Source: Porphyromonas sp. oral taxon 275 | GTDB lineage: Bacteria; Bacteroidota; Bacteroidia; Bacteroidales; Porphyromonadaceae | Direction: 5' to 3' | Assembly: GCF_018127745.1 (NCBI RefSeq) | Contig: NZ_CP072333.1 | Span: forward strand, 1,984,001-2,048,000 | DNA length: 64,000 bases | Shown: positions 56,669-64,000 of the stretch, piece by piece | Position numbering within the stretch: position 1 is the stretch's first letter | Layout: every line of letters begins with the position of its first letter | Position numbers and translations under genes: made by a program | Notes under the pieces: generated by a model | Databases searched by the model: none | Told to the model about the DNA's origin: nothing | Seen by the model: only the letters and a program-made list of their open reading frames with translations

Positions 56669-56757
56669 TGAGGGCTATCCCTCAGCGTGCTGAGGGACGG
56701 CAGTGAGGAGCGTGAGGGCTATCAGTGGAGAGGGCTGAGGGATATCCCTCAAGGAGG
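56669..56757. repeat. 22-bp tandem array, GC type, 4 units
   Basis: Units start at 56669, 56691, 56713 and 56736 (last step 23 bp). Cores are TGAGGGCTATCCCTCA, TGAGGGACGGCAGTGA, TGAGGGCTATCAGTGG and TGAGGGATATCCCTCA; the last is a perfect 16-bp palindrome. It is in the 0.5-kb gap between ldhA and the DUF2721 gene, which holds no other feature I can support beyond the ldhA promoter. Confidence 0.92.
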
Positions 56758-56931
56758 CTCGGGCAAGGGGCAAGGCGCGCTGCGGCTCGATGAGGCCTTT
56801 GCTCGGCCCAGTAGGGGAAAAGCCTCGGCGGCTTGCCCTCGGCTAAGGGGGTAAAAGGGCAGCGGCTCACCCCCGACGACGCTGCGTGGGGATGAGCCGC
56901 TGCTCTTAGGGTTGGGGACGTAGCCTAGGGC

Positions 56932-58362
56932 CTAGTCCTGGGGCTCCTCGGGAGCCTGCTGCTGCAGGGCGCGCAGCTGGCGGGCACGTGCCTCCTCGTA
57001 GCTCATCGGACGGCCGGGCTGCTCGTCGGCGGGGCTGCTGACGGGCTCCGTGCTAGGGGCGGGCTGAGCGGCAGGCTGTGCCGTGCGGGCAGCGGGGCGG
57101 GGCGTGACGAGCGGAGCACCTGCGGGGCGTGCCATGGGCGCTGCCGTCGAGGGGCGGCTAGGCTGCACGCTGGCCTCGGGCTGAGCGAGGGCTGGCTGGG
57201 CTGCAGGCTGGCTGGGAGCTTGACTTGGGCTAGGGCTTGTGCTCTCAGCTGCGGGTGCACGCTGCACGGTGCTGGGCTGGGTAGCGGGCGCTGCTACAGG
57301 CTGCTCACTGCGGCTGGGCTGCTGCTCCGTCTGCTGCTGGGGCTCGCGGGGCTCGCGGATGGGGCGCTCGCTGCGGGGCTGGCCTGCGGGCTGTGCGCTC
57401 TGGGGCTGCGTGCTCTGAGGCTCGGCGCTGTGGGCTATTGGCTGCTCCTGGGGACTGCGTGGAGCGCGGGGCTCACGTGCTTCACGAGGCTCGCGCTGGG
57501 GGCGGCCTTCGCGCTGCTGACGGGGTTCACGCTGCTCACGAGGCTGCTCGCTGCGGCTCTCGGCCTGCTCGGCGCTCGCTGCACTCGTGGACTCCTGAGG
57601 CTGCTCGCTGCGCTCACGGCGGGGTTGACGCTGGCCCTCACGTGGCTGACGCTCCTCACGTCCTTCACGGGACTCTCGGCTCTGACGAGGCTCGCGCTCC
57701 TCGCGGCCCTCACGGGGCTCACGCTGCTGGCGTTCCTGACGCTCTTCGCGGCCAGAGCGCTGTCCTTCGCGGCCTTCACGGCTCTGACGCTCGGGGCGCT
57801 CTTCACGTCCTTCGCGGGGCTGACGTTCGGGACGCTCCTCGCGGGCGGGGCGCTCGTCCTGGGACTTGCCTTCGCCGCTGGACTTCTTCTTTTTCTTGTT
57901 CTGCTTACTCTTCTCGCGCTGTAGCTCCTCATCGTCGGGACGGCGGCGCAGCAGCGAGGGCTGCTCCTTCTTGAGCGAACCGAGATTGAGGCTCAGGGCG
58001 TCGACAGAGATCTGTATCTCCCAGATGCAGACGCAGAGTGAGGCCGCTAGCAGCACCATCCCAGCCCCAAAGATCATATCTCCGAGGACGGGTAGGTGGA
58101 TGTAGAAGAAGAACATCGCCGTAAGGCAGAAGAGCAGGCTGCTGGCCCCTAGGATCTGCATGGCGCGGATCAGCTTGAGGCGGCGGTAGAGGTTGCGCAG
58201 CTGTGCCAGGCTGGTGGGCTCGGCCTGAGGGTCGCGCTCGTGCTTCTCCTTGAGGCTACGCACGATGCTGGCGTAGGAGAGGAAGCGGTTGGTATAGGCT
58301 AGCAGGATCAGCGAGATGGCCGAGAAGAGGAGGGAGGGAGTGGAGAGGTTGATCTCGTTCAT
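56932..58362 (-). CDS. DUF2721 membrane protein with long Arg/Glu/Pro/Gln-rich tail
   Basis: The protein has 476 residues. The first 130 contain three membrane segments in the DUF2721 layout (TPSLLFSAISLILLAYTNRFL, IRAMQILGASSLLFCLTAMFF, MIFGAGMVLLAASLCVCIWE). From about 135 the chain is a lysine cluster (KQNKKKKKSS), then about 140 residues of REER/REGR/RQPRE repeats, then a Pro/Ala/Gln/Ser-rich region to the end. Typical DUF2721 proteins end soon after the membrane part, so about 340 residues are an unusual, presumably disordered, highly charged cytoplasmic tail. Function unknown; nucleic-acid or polyanion binding is possible. Confidence 0.85.
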   Translation of the reverse strand: MNEINLSTPSLLFSAISLILLAYTNRFLSYASIVRSLKEKHERDPQAEPTSLAQLRNLYRRLKLIRAMQILGASSLLFCLTAMFFFYIHLPVLGDMIFGAGMVLLAASLCVCIWEIQISVDALSLNLGSLKKEQPSLLRRRPDDEELQREKSKQNKKKKKSSGEGKSQDERPAREERPERQPREGREERPERQSREGREGQRSGREERQERQQREPREGREEREPRQSRESREGREERQPREGQRQPRRERSEQPQESTSAASAEQAESRSEQPREQREPRQQREGRPQREPREAREPRAPRSPQEQPIAHSAEPQSTQPQSAQPAGQPRSERPIREPREPQQQTEQQPSRSEQPVAAPATQPSTVQRAPAAESTSPSPSQAPSQPAAQPALAQPEASVQPSRPSTAAPMARPAGAPLVTPRPAARTAQPAAQPAPSTEPVSSPADEQPGRPMSYEEARARQLRALQQQAPEEPQD

Positions 58363-58393
58363 ATACTATGGGGCGTATGACAAGGGTGAATAA

Positions 58394-59887
58394 CTAGTAG
58401 CGCTGCGGCATGAGCTCACGCAGCCTACGGTGGAGGATGGATACCAGCATGTGGCGTATGACGACGAGGTCTATGGCCTGGCCTGTCTCGCCTGCGATGG
58501 AGGCTACCTTGCCCTGCTTGAAGCCACAGGGGTTGATGAGCTGGAAGGGGCTGAGGTCGTTGGTGACGTTCAGCGCGAAGCCGTGCATCGTCACGTAGCG
58601 GCTGCTCTTGACGCCTATGGCCGCGATCTTACGCTCCCGCTCGGGGTCGCCGACATCGAGCCAGACGCCAGCCGCACCTTCCTTCAGTTCGCCCTTGATA
58701 CCGTAGAAGCGCAGGAGCTCTATGATCGAGCTCTCCAGCAGCTCTATGTAGGCGCGCAGCCCGAGGCCGAAGCGCTCGAGGTCAAGGATAGGGTAGCCCG
58801 TGATCTGGCCAGGGCCGTGGTAGGTCACGTCCCCGCCGCGCTCGATCTCATAGAAGTCGTAGCCCATGTCGCGTAGGTGCTCGGGGCTTAGCAGCACGTT
58901 GGCCTTGTCGGCGTGCTTGCCCATCGTGAAGACGGGCTCGTGCTCGCATAGGAGGAGGTAGCTGCTGGTGGGGCGGCCCTCATGCTTGAGGGTGAGCTGC
59001 TCCTGGAAGAGCTCCTTCTGCAGCTCCCAGGCCTCGGCGTAGGCGATACGGCCAAGGTCGCGGTAGTGGAAGGGCTGCTCGAAGGGCGGCAGCGGCGTCT
59101 CGGTGACCTGGCCGTCCACAATGCTGAGGCACTGCCCGTCGTAGGCAGGGCGGACGTCCGAGGGTAGGAGCTGCTCCAGCTCGCGATGGCTGGGGGCGTG
59201 GTGCGAGAGGTGCGTCAGGAGCGTCAGCTGAGGGCGCTCCGTGAGCTGGGGGAGGCGCTGCAGCACGTCCTCCACACTCTGATGGCTCGGGTGGGGGCGG
59301 CTATAGCGTAGGGCATTGAGGACGACGAGCTGAGCACCATCGACCTTCTGCCACTCGGAGGGCTCGATCTGCTTGAGGTCGGTGATATAGACCAGCGGGC
59401 CTATACGATAGCCGACGATGGGCAGGGAGCCGTGCATGAAGGATAGGGGGATAACCTTCTCGCCGCAGACCTCGAAGGGCTGGCCCTCGACGATGGGCTT
59501 GAGGCTAAGGCGTGGCGTCCCAGGGTAGGGATTGGGCCCGAAGGCGTAGTGCATGCGGCTACGTACGGCCTCCAGCGTGCGCTCCTGCCCGTAGATGGGC
59601 ACCTCCTGACGCCAGGCGATGGTGCGGATGTCGTCCAGGCCGAAGGTATGGTCGTAGTGCTCGTGCGTCAGGAGCACGGCGTCCACGCGGTCCAGCATGA
59701 GCCGCGTAGCCTGCTCGTGGAAGTCGGGGCCACAGTCGATGAGGATGCGCTTGCCCTGATCGGTGATGACGAGGGCCGAGGTGCGTAGTCGGCGATCACG
59801 CTGATCGTCGCTCTGGCATACAGGGCAGCCGCAGCCCACCTCGGGGATGCCTGTACTGGTACCTGTGCCTAGGATGATGACCTTCAT
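58394..59887 (-). CDS. lipB: Fusion: PhnP-like MBL hydrolase and octanoyltransferase LipB
   Basis: The protein has 497 residues in one uninterrupted frame. Residues 1-255 are a metallo-beta-lactamase-fold hydrolase with LGTGTSTGIPEVGCGCPVC (structural zinc), ALVITDQGKRILIDCGPDF and the metal motif HEHYDHTFGLDDI. Residues 270-497 are LipB: RGGDVTYHGPGQITGYPIL, the catalytic Lys in GVKSSRYVTMHGFALNV and the catalytic Cys in NPCGFKQGKVAS. LipB moves octanoate from acyl carrier protein to lipoyl-dependent enzymes. The PhnP-like part resembles phosphodiesterases acting on small cyclic phosphates. There is no Met or frameshift at the junction, so the fusion is genuine in this sequence. Both active sites look intact. 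Confidence 0.93.
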   Translation of the reverse strand: MKVIILGTGTSTGIPEVGCGCPVCQSDDQRDRRLRTSALVITDQGKRILIDCGPDFHEQATRLMLDRVDAVLLTHEHYDHTFGLDDIRTIAWRQEVPIYGQERTLEAVRSRMHYAFGPNPYPGTPRLSLKPIVEGQPFEVCGEKVIPLSFMHGSLPIVGYRIGPLVYITDLKQIEPSEWQKVDGAQLVVLNALRYSRPHPSHQSVEDVLQRLPQLTERPQLTLLTHLSHHAPSHRELEQLLPSDVRPAYDGQCLSIVDGQVTETPLPPFEQPFHYRDLGRIAYAEAWELQKELFQEQLTLKHEGRPTSSYLLLCEHEPVFTMGKHADKANVLLSPEHLRDMGYDFYEIERGGDVTYHGPGQITGYPILDLERFGLGLRAYIELLESSIIELLRFYGIKGELKEGAAGVWLDVGDPERERKIAAIGVKSSRYVTMHGFALNVTNDLSPFQLINPCGFKQGKVASIAGETGQAIDLVVIRHMLVSILHRRLRELMPQRY

Positions 59888-59935
59888 GTATATGTGTGGG
59901 TGTGCTACGGTACCCGTAGAGGCGGGTGCCGGCAG

Positions 59936-60955
59936 CTAGCTGATATAGCGCACCTCGGGCTGTAGCTCGATGCCGAAGCGCTCCTGTACCTGCTGCTGTA
60001 CGTGCTGAGCTAGGCGTGCGATGTCTTGCCCCGTAGCCTCCCCGTCGACATTGGTCAGCACAAGCGCCTGCCGTGGGTAGACGCCCGCATGCCCCAGGAC
60101 GAAGCCCTTGAGCCCGCAGCGATCGATCAGCCAGCCAGCGCTGAGCTTGATCTGACCCTCGGGGGCAGGGTAGTGGGGGATGTCGGGATAGGTCTCCTGG
60201 AGCTCCGTGAGCCGTGAGGGGGGGACGATGGGGTTCATGAAGAAGCTCCCTGCATTGCCTAGCTCGGCGGGGTCAGGGAGCTTGCTGCGGCGGATGGCGA
60301 TGACCTCCTGGCGTACGTCCTCAGGGCTGGGAGCAGCGCTGCGGGCGGCTACACGTGCCTTGAGGTCGGCGTAGTCCAGCTGCAGCTCGGGCTGCTTATC
60401 GAGGCGTAGTAGTACGTGCGTGACGATGTAGTCTGCCCCCTCAGCCGTCTTGAAGAAGCTGTGGCGGTAGGCATAGTCACACTCCTCGGGAGCGAAGTGA
60501 CGTAGCTCACCCGTACGGCGGTGTACGGTGTGCACAGAGACGACGCGCTGGCTGATCTCGGCGCCATAGGCTCCGATGTTCTGCACCGCTGCGGCGCCGA
60601 CCTGGCCAGGGATCAGGGAGAGGCATTCGAGACCTCCAAGTCCGCGGGCACAGGTGTATGCTACGAGGTCATCCCAGTGCACACCAGAGCCTACGAGGAG
60701 GGTGAGGTGTGCCTCATCCTCCTCGTAGGTCTCGAGTGTGGTGATCTGGGAGTGCAGGACGATGCCATGGAAGTTGGTAAGGAAGAGCATATTGCTCCCC
60801 TCGCCTAGAAGGAGGTGCCGGCACTCCTGGAAGTACTCATCCCGGGCCAGGAGCTGCAGCTCCTCGATGCTCTTGTAGGGGATGAACCAGTCCGCCTGGG
60901 CGTCTATGCCGAAGGTGTTGTGCGCCTTGAGGGAATACTCCTTCCTGATGTCCAT
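59936..60955 (-). CDS. murB: UDP-N-acetylenolpyruvoylglucosamine reductase MurB
   Basis: The protein has 339 residues: FAD-binding segment LLLGEGSNMLFLTNFHG, LSLIPGQVGAAAVQNIGAYGAEI, Tyr region YRHSFFK, and GNAGSFFMNP with the proton-donor Ser, then LTNVDGEATGQDI carrying the final Glu. Length and layout match the E. coli type I enzyme. It reduces enolpyruvyl-UDP-GlcNAc to UDP-MurNAc using NADPH. It sits 22 bp downstream of the SPOR gene and 48 bp upstream of the MBL-LipB fusion. Confidence 0.97.
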   Translation of the reverse strand: MDIRKEYSLKAHNTFGIDAQADWFIPYKSIEELQLLARDEYFQECRHLLLGEGSNMLFLTNFHGIVLHSQITTLETYEEDEAHLTLLVGSGVHWDDLVAYTCARGLGGLECLSLIPGQVGAAAVQNIGAYGAEISQRVVSVHTVHRRTGELRHFAPEECDYAYRHSFFKTAEGADYIVTHVLLRLDKQPELQLDYADLKARVAARSAAPSPEDVRQEVIAIRRSKLPDPAELGNAGSFFMNPIVPPSRLTELQETYPDIPHYPAPEGQIKLSAGWLIDRCGLKGFVLGHAGVYPRQALVLTNVDGEATGQDIARLAQHVQQQVQERFGIELQPEVRYIS

Positions 60956-60977
60956 AGCTAGCTGCTCGCTCGGTGGA

Positions 60978-61454
60978 TTACTGAGCGTTCTCTAGGAGCC
61001 AAGCGTCCTTGAACTCGGGGGCGAAGCGTGCCTTGACGGCCTCACGGCTGGCAGCTGCCTCATCGCGCGTGTCGAAGCTAGAGACGATGACACGCAGCAT
61101 ACCCACGTCATTGGTAGCGAGTACAGCCTGGTAGCCAGCCTGCGTCATGCGGTCCTTGAGGCTGCGCGCGTTGGTGGGGTTCTGGAAGCTCCCTACGACG
61201 ACGCTGAAGCGCTTGAGGTGGCTCGCATTCTCCCCTTCGTAGGTGGAGACGCGCTCCTTACGTACAGTGACGGGGGCAGCGGGCATCTGAGCGGCGCTAG
61301 CCTCGTACTGTACGGCAGGCTTGGTGTCCTGTGCAGCGATCTCACGCTGCTTTGCTTGTTCGTAGGCCTTACGGTAGGCGCTCTTCTTAGCGCCGCAGGA
61401 GCTGAGGGTCAGCACAGCACCCAGTGCCAGGGATGCAAGGATGATCTTCTTCAT
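60978..61454 (-). CDS. SPOR-domain lipoprotein
   Basis: The protein has 158 residues. The lipoprotein signal is MKKIILASLALGAVLTLSSC, followed by a linker rich in Lys, Gln and Ala. The C-terminal SPOR domain (about 82-155) has KRFSVVVGSFQNPTNARSLKDR, LRVIVSSFDTRDEAAASREAV and DAWLLE. SPOR domains bind denuded peptidoglycan glycans, typically at the division septum. It is the first gene of a minus-strand unit with murB. Confidence 0.94.
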   Translation of the reverse strand: MKKIILASLALGAVLTLSSCGAKKSAYRKAYEQAKQREIAAQDTKPAVQYEASAAQMPAAPVTVRKERVSTYEGENASHLKRFSVVVGSFQNPTNARSLKDRMTQAGYQAVLATNDVGMLRVIVSSFDTRDEAAASREAVKARFAPEFKDAWLLENAQ

Positions 61455-61520
61455 ATGTTTCTATTATTGGGGCACCCAGCGCGATACGCAAGCCCGCGCT
61501 GTATGCTATTATCCATACTA

Positions 61521-61528
61521 CAAAGTTA
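61521..61528 (-). promoter_or_regulatory. -7 box of the SPOR-murB unit
   Basis: The minus strand reads TAACTTTG (TAnnTTTG), 67 bp before the start codon at 61454. Confidence 0.65.
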
Positions 61529-61795
61529 ATAATTCTCTCGTAGCGGCGAGCAAAGCGCCTCACCGAGGCTGAGGGACTTCGTCCGACCTCCTCCCATGAG
61601 GCTCGGAAGGCCCTGCCCAGGCATCCCTGAGCAGCTGCCCGCCCAAGGCTGCTCCGCGCGCCCTAATTAGATATGTATATAACGCAGCTGGGACGCCCAC
61701 CGCATAGCGCCGAGGCTGGGGGCGCGTCCCCTACAGCCGCGCCTCCAGCTTGCTCCTACGGGCTCTTCTCGGTGGCGCTGGGGAGGGGGTGTTGC

Positions 61796-61883
61796 TGATG
61801 GATATCAGTCAGCACGCTGAGGGCCGTCAGTGGACGCCGTGAGGGGTATCAGTCAGGAGGCTGAGGGATATCCCTCAGCGAGA
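61796..61883. repeat. 22-bp tandem array, GC type, 4 units
   Basis: Units start at 61796, 61818, 61840 and 61862, all 22 bp apart. Cores are TGATGGATATCAGTCA, TGAGGGCCGTCAGTGG, TGAGGGGTATCAGTCA and TGAGGGATATCCCTCA. It is in the 0.76-kb divergent gap between the SPOR gene and the second susC; the rest of the gap contains the two promoters and no gene. Confidence 0.92.
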
Positions 61884-62007
61884 CTCTGGGCTAAGGGAGG
61901 CCGCGTCGCAGCCTTATTGGGAGGGGTGCTGAGAGGCGTCTTAGACCGTCTTTAGGCTTCGTAAATAAATTAAGGAAGTGCTTGTATTACACGACTTTTA
62001 CTAACCC

Positions 62008-62038
62008 TTGCTCGCCCCGATCATTATCCCTAAATTTG
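62008..62038 (+). promoter_or_regulatory. Promoter of the second susC
   Basis: TTG (62008-62010), 20 bp, then TAAATTTG (62031-62038) and GCCCTA. Spacing and flanks match the first susC promoter at 18506-18536. Confidence 0.75.
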
Positions 62039-62210
62039 CCCTAAACGAAGGAACAAAGAGGAAAACACTAAGGGCGCCGAGGAGGAGACCTCGGCACGCG
62101 CCCCGCGCTGGGAAGAGTAGGGGAGAGCTGCCCCCCTACCTGCGCGACCCTCCCCCCAGCATTAGCCCCCCAGCTAGACCCGTACATACATACACTATAA
62201 TTAAAGTCAC

Positions 62211-64000
62211 ATGAAAAGAAAACTACACAGGTCGAGGCTCCTCGGGCTGCTGCTCCTTCTGCTGACCCTCCTCATGCCGCAGCTCTCGGCGCAGAGCCTC
62301 GCGGTACGCGGACGCGTCGTAGACAGCAAGGGCGAGGCCGTCGTCGGAGCCTCCGTAGTGGTCAAGGGCGCCCAAGGTAAGGGTAGCGTGACCAATCTGC
62401 AGGGCGAATTCTCCCTCTCGGGACTGAAGAAGAGCGACGTGCTCCGCGTCAGCTTTATCGGCATGAAGACCGAGGAAGTAGCCCTCGAAGGGCAGCAGTC
62501 GCTGACCATCACCCTACAGGATGCCGCCACCAAGCTGGACGATGTCGTCGTGGTGGGCTACGGCGTCCAGCGCAAGGTCAACCTCACTGGGGCGGTCAGC
62601 TCCGTCAAGGGCACCGAGCTCGCACGCCGTCCCGTAGCGGACGCCTCCCAGAGTCTGCAGGGGCTCGTCCCTGGTCTCTTGGTCACCAACGGCTCCTCAG
62701 GACGCCCTGGCGGGACGGGGACGCTCTCGCTACGTGGGCAGGGCAACCTTAAGAACAACGCCTCGCCCTACGTCCTGGTCGATGGGGTGGAGATGGCCCT
62801 CTCGGATGTCAACCCCAATGATATCGAGAGCATCTCCGTGCTCAAGGATGCTGCCGCCAGCGCTATCTACGGCGCACGCGCGGCCTACGGGGTCGTACTC
62901 GTCACGACCAAGAAGGGCGTAGCGGGCAAGATCCGTATCGGCTATCAGGGCAACTTCGGCTGGTCGGCACCGACGCTGCTGCCCGAGATGGTCAACTCCT
63001 ATGAGTTCGCCAAGTACTGGAACGCAGGCGTGCGCAACTCGGGCTCGCCTCGTCTCTACAGCGACCAGAAGCTGGAGCTGCTGCGGCGCTACATCGCTGA
63101 CCCCTCCAGTGTCGACCCCTGGGCAGAGCTGCCGAAGAACTCAATGATGAACCCCGCCTTCGAGAACTCGGAGCAGGGGGTGGGCAATGTCGACTACTTC
63201 GCCCTCCACTATAAGGACTGGGCGCACAAGCAGAGCCACAACCTCAGCGTCTCGGGCGGCAGCGAAGGCACACAGTACTACGTCTCGGGCGGCTACTATA
63301 CCGAGGACGGCATCCTGCGCTATGCCAAGATGCAGTACCAGCGCTACAACTTCGCCTCCAAGGTCACGAGCCAGCTCAAGCCTTGGCTACGCCTCAAGCT
63401 CGATACCAAGTACATCCACGGACAGAATGATACGCCCTTCGGCGCAGGCGGGCTCTCCGAGGGCTTCTACCACTCGCTGGCGCGCTTCCGCCCCACGGTC
63501 TCCGTCGTCGACCCCAATGGGCACTTCACCGAGCTAAGTATGATCCCCTACCTCCGGAGCGGCACCTACACGCGTCACAAGCAGGATCGGCTTAACCTCA
63601 CTGCTGGCGTCGAGCTGCAGCCACTCAAGGATTGGCGTATCTACCTCGACTATACCTACCGCCTCGGAGGCTCGGAGTACGAGGCGCTCAATAGAGCTCC
63701 GCGCATCTACGCCGCCGACGGGCAGCGCACCTCCCTCGGGGTACGCAGCGAGCTGGGGGTACTGCCGCAGGGCAAGTTCACCCGTAGCTTCCAGAAGGAC
63801 AACTATCGCTCGATCAACCTCTACACCAACTACCTGCTCGACCTCGGGGAGCGTCACCACTTCACCTTCCTAGCGGGCTATCAGGAGGAGGACAGCCACA
63901 CGAGCTTCCTCGAGAGTTCGGTGACGGGGCTCTACTCGCTGGACAACCCCAACGCAGGGATAGGCTCGGGGGACAAGGTGCCCGTGGATCAGCGCTACGG
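62211..64000 (+). CDS. SusC/RagA-family TonB-linked transporter, 3' part outside window
   Basis: The frame is open from ATG 62211 to the window end (596 codons). It has a signal peptide (MKRKLHRSRLLGLLLLLLTL), a carboxypeptidase-regulatory domain (LAVRGRVVDSKGEAVVGASV to FIGMKTEEVALEG), the signature DDVVVVGYGVQRKVNLTGAV, a plug with ASPYVLVDGVEMALSDVNPN and ISVLKDAAASAIYGARAAYG, and the beginning of the barrel. The first 120 residues are highly similar to the SusC at 18714, while the barrel differs, so they are paralogues for different substrates. A SusD partner is expected just beyond the window. Confidence 0.93.
   Translation, partial: MKRKLHRSRLLGLLLLLLTLLMPQLSAQSLAVRGRVVDSKGEAVVGASVVVKGAQGKGSVTNLQGEFSLSGLKKSDVLRVSFIGMKTEEVALEGQQSLTITLQDAATKLDDVVVVGYGVQRKVNLTGAVSSVKGTELARRPVADASQSLQGLVPGLLVTNGSSGRPGGTGTLSLRGQGNLKNNASPYVLVDGVEMALSDVNPNDIESISVLKDAAASAIYGARAAYGVVLVTTKKGVAGKIRIGYQGNFGWSAPTLLPEMVNSYEFAKYWNAGVRNSGSPRLYSDQKLELLRRYIADPSSVDPWAELPKNSMMNPAFENSEQGVGNVDYFALHYKDWAHKQSHNLSVSGGSEGTQYYVSGGYYTEDGILRYAKMQYQRYNFASKVTSQLKPWLRLKLDTKYIHGQNDTPFGAGGLSEGFYHSLARFRPTVSVVDPNGHFTELSMIPYLRSGTYTRHKQDRLNLTAGVELQPLKDWRIYLDYTYRLGGSEYEALNRAPRIYAADGQRTSLGVRSELGVLPQGKFTRSFQKDNYRSINLYTNYLLDLGERHHFTFLAGYQEEDSHTSFLESSVTGLYSLDNPNAGIGSGDKVPVDQRY

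Noticed and set aside
57220..57924. 234-codon plus-strand frame that looks like a hydrophobic multipass protein
   Set aside because: It is the complement of the Arg/Glu-rich repeats of the DUF2721 tail (CTC/GCG codons become Leu/Ala), so the hydrophobicity is an artefact.

Overview
The window is GC-rich chromosomal DNA of a Bacteroidota, most likely a high-GC Porphyromonas relative. The evidence is two SusC-type genes (one with its SusD partner), the DUF2723, GIN-domain, DUF4248, DUF3127 and DUF2721 families, the purH-mreB-mreC-mreD-mrdA-rodA cluster, and many copies of the Bacteroidota promoter box TAnnTTTG. Genus-level placement is inference. I see no rRNA, insertion sequence, prophage or conjugation module.

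Layout. 1-2.7 kb: end of a TPR protein, rpsT between two tRNA-Glu genes, then tRNA-Pro, tRNA-Asp and tRNA-Ser. 2.8-9.3 kb: an outer-membrane receptor behind a poly-G tract, an RNA methyltransferase, a GIN-domain lipoprotein, a 356-bp tandem repeat, and an AlkD-like repair enzyme. 9.4-16.7 kb: the rod-shape/elongasome operon led by purH (minus strand). 17.5-23.4 kb: a small lipoprotein and a SusC/SusD uptake pair, followed by a short CRISPR-like array. 24.2-31.7 kb: DUF2723 membrane protein, polysaccharide deacetylase, miaB, a dihydroorotate-dehydrogenase-like enzyme and an OmpA-family lipoprotein. 31.7-33.5 kb: about 1.9 kb of non-coding DNA made of three different repeat classes. 33.5-35.6 kb: an overlapping ATPase/HNH pair resembling the Septu (PtuAB) anti-phage system. 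35.6-46.4 kb: phnA-like gene, glyS, FKBP lipoprotein, surE, lpxB, HAD phosphatase, ridA, trpS, DUF3127, rlmH and a lipid A phosphoethanolamine-transferase-like enzyme. 46.4-51.2 kb (minus): DUF4248, rpmH, ProX-type deacylase, mutY, pfkA, pdxJ. 51.3-55.3 kb: nadK and a secreted GH2 beta-galactosidase. 55.4-61.5 kb (minus): a D-lactate-dehydrogenase-like enzyme, a DUF2721 protein with a huge disordered tail, an MBL-LipB fusion, murB and a SPOR lipoprotein. From 62.2 kb a second SusC gene runs off the end.

The most striking signal is not a gene. At least ten intergenic regions carry tandem arrays with an exact 22-bp period. Each unit is an approximately palindromic 16-bp core plus a 6-bp linker. 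Eight arrays have a GC-rich core around TGAGGGATATCCCTCA, often exactly four units long. Two arrays have an AT-rich core around AAAGTTATATAACTTT. Several other long intergenic regions show fainter 22-bp phasing. Because 22 bp is about two helical turns, the units would present the same DNA face. This suggests repeated binding of a dimeric protein or a chromosome-organising element. That function is inference.

Other notable items are a four-repeat CRISPR-like array with exact 67-bp spacing and no cas genes in the window, a C8 tract where one extra C would fuse PtuA to PtuB, a tRNA-Ser with an odd acceptor end, and a promoter-terminator unit that may encode a small RNA upstream of miaB.
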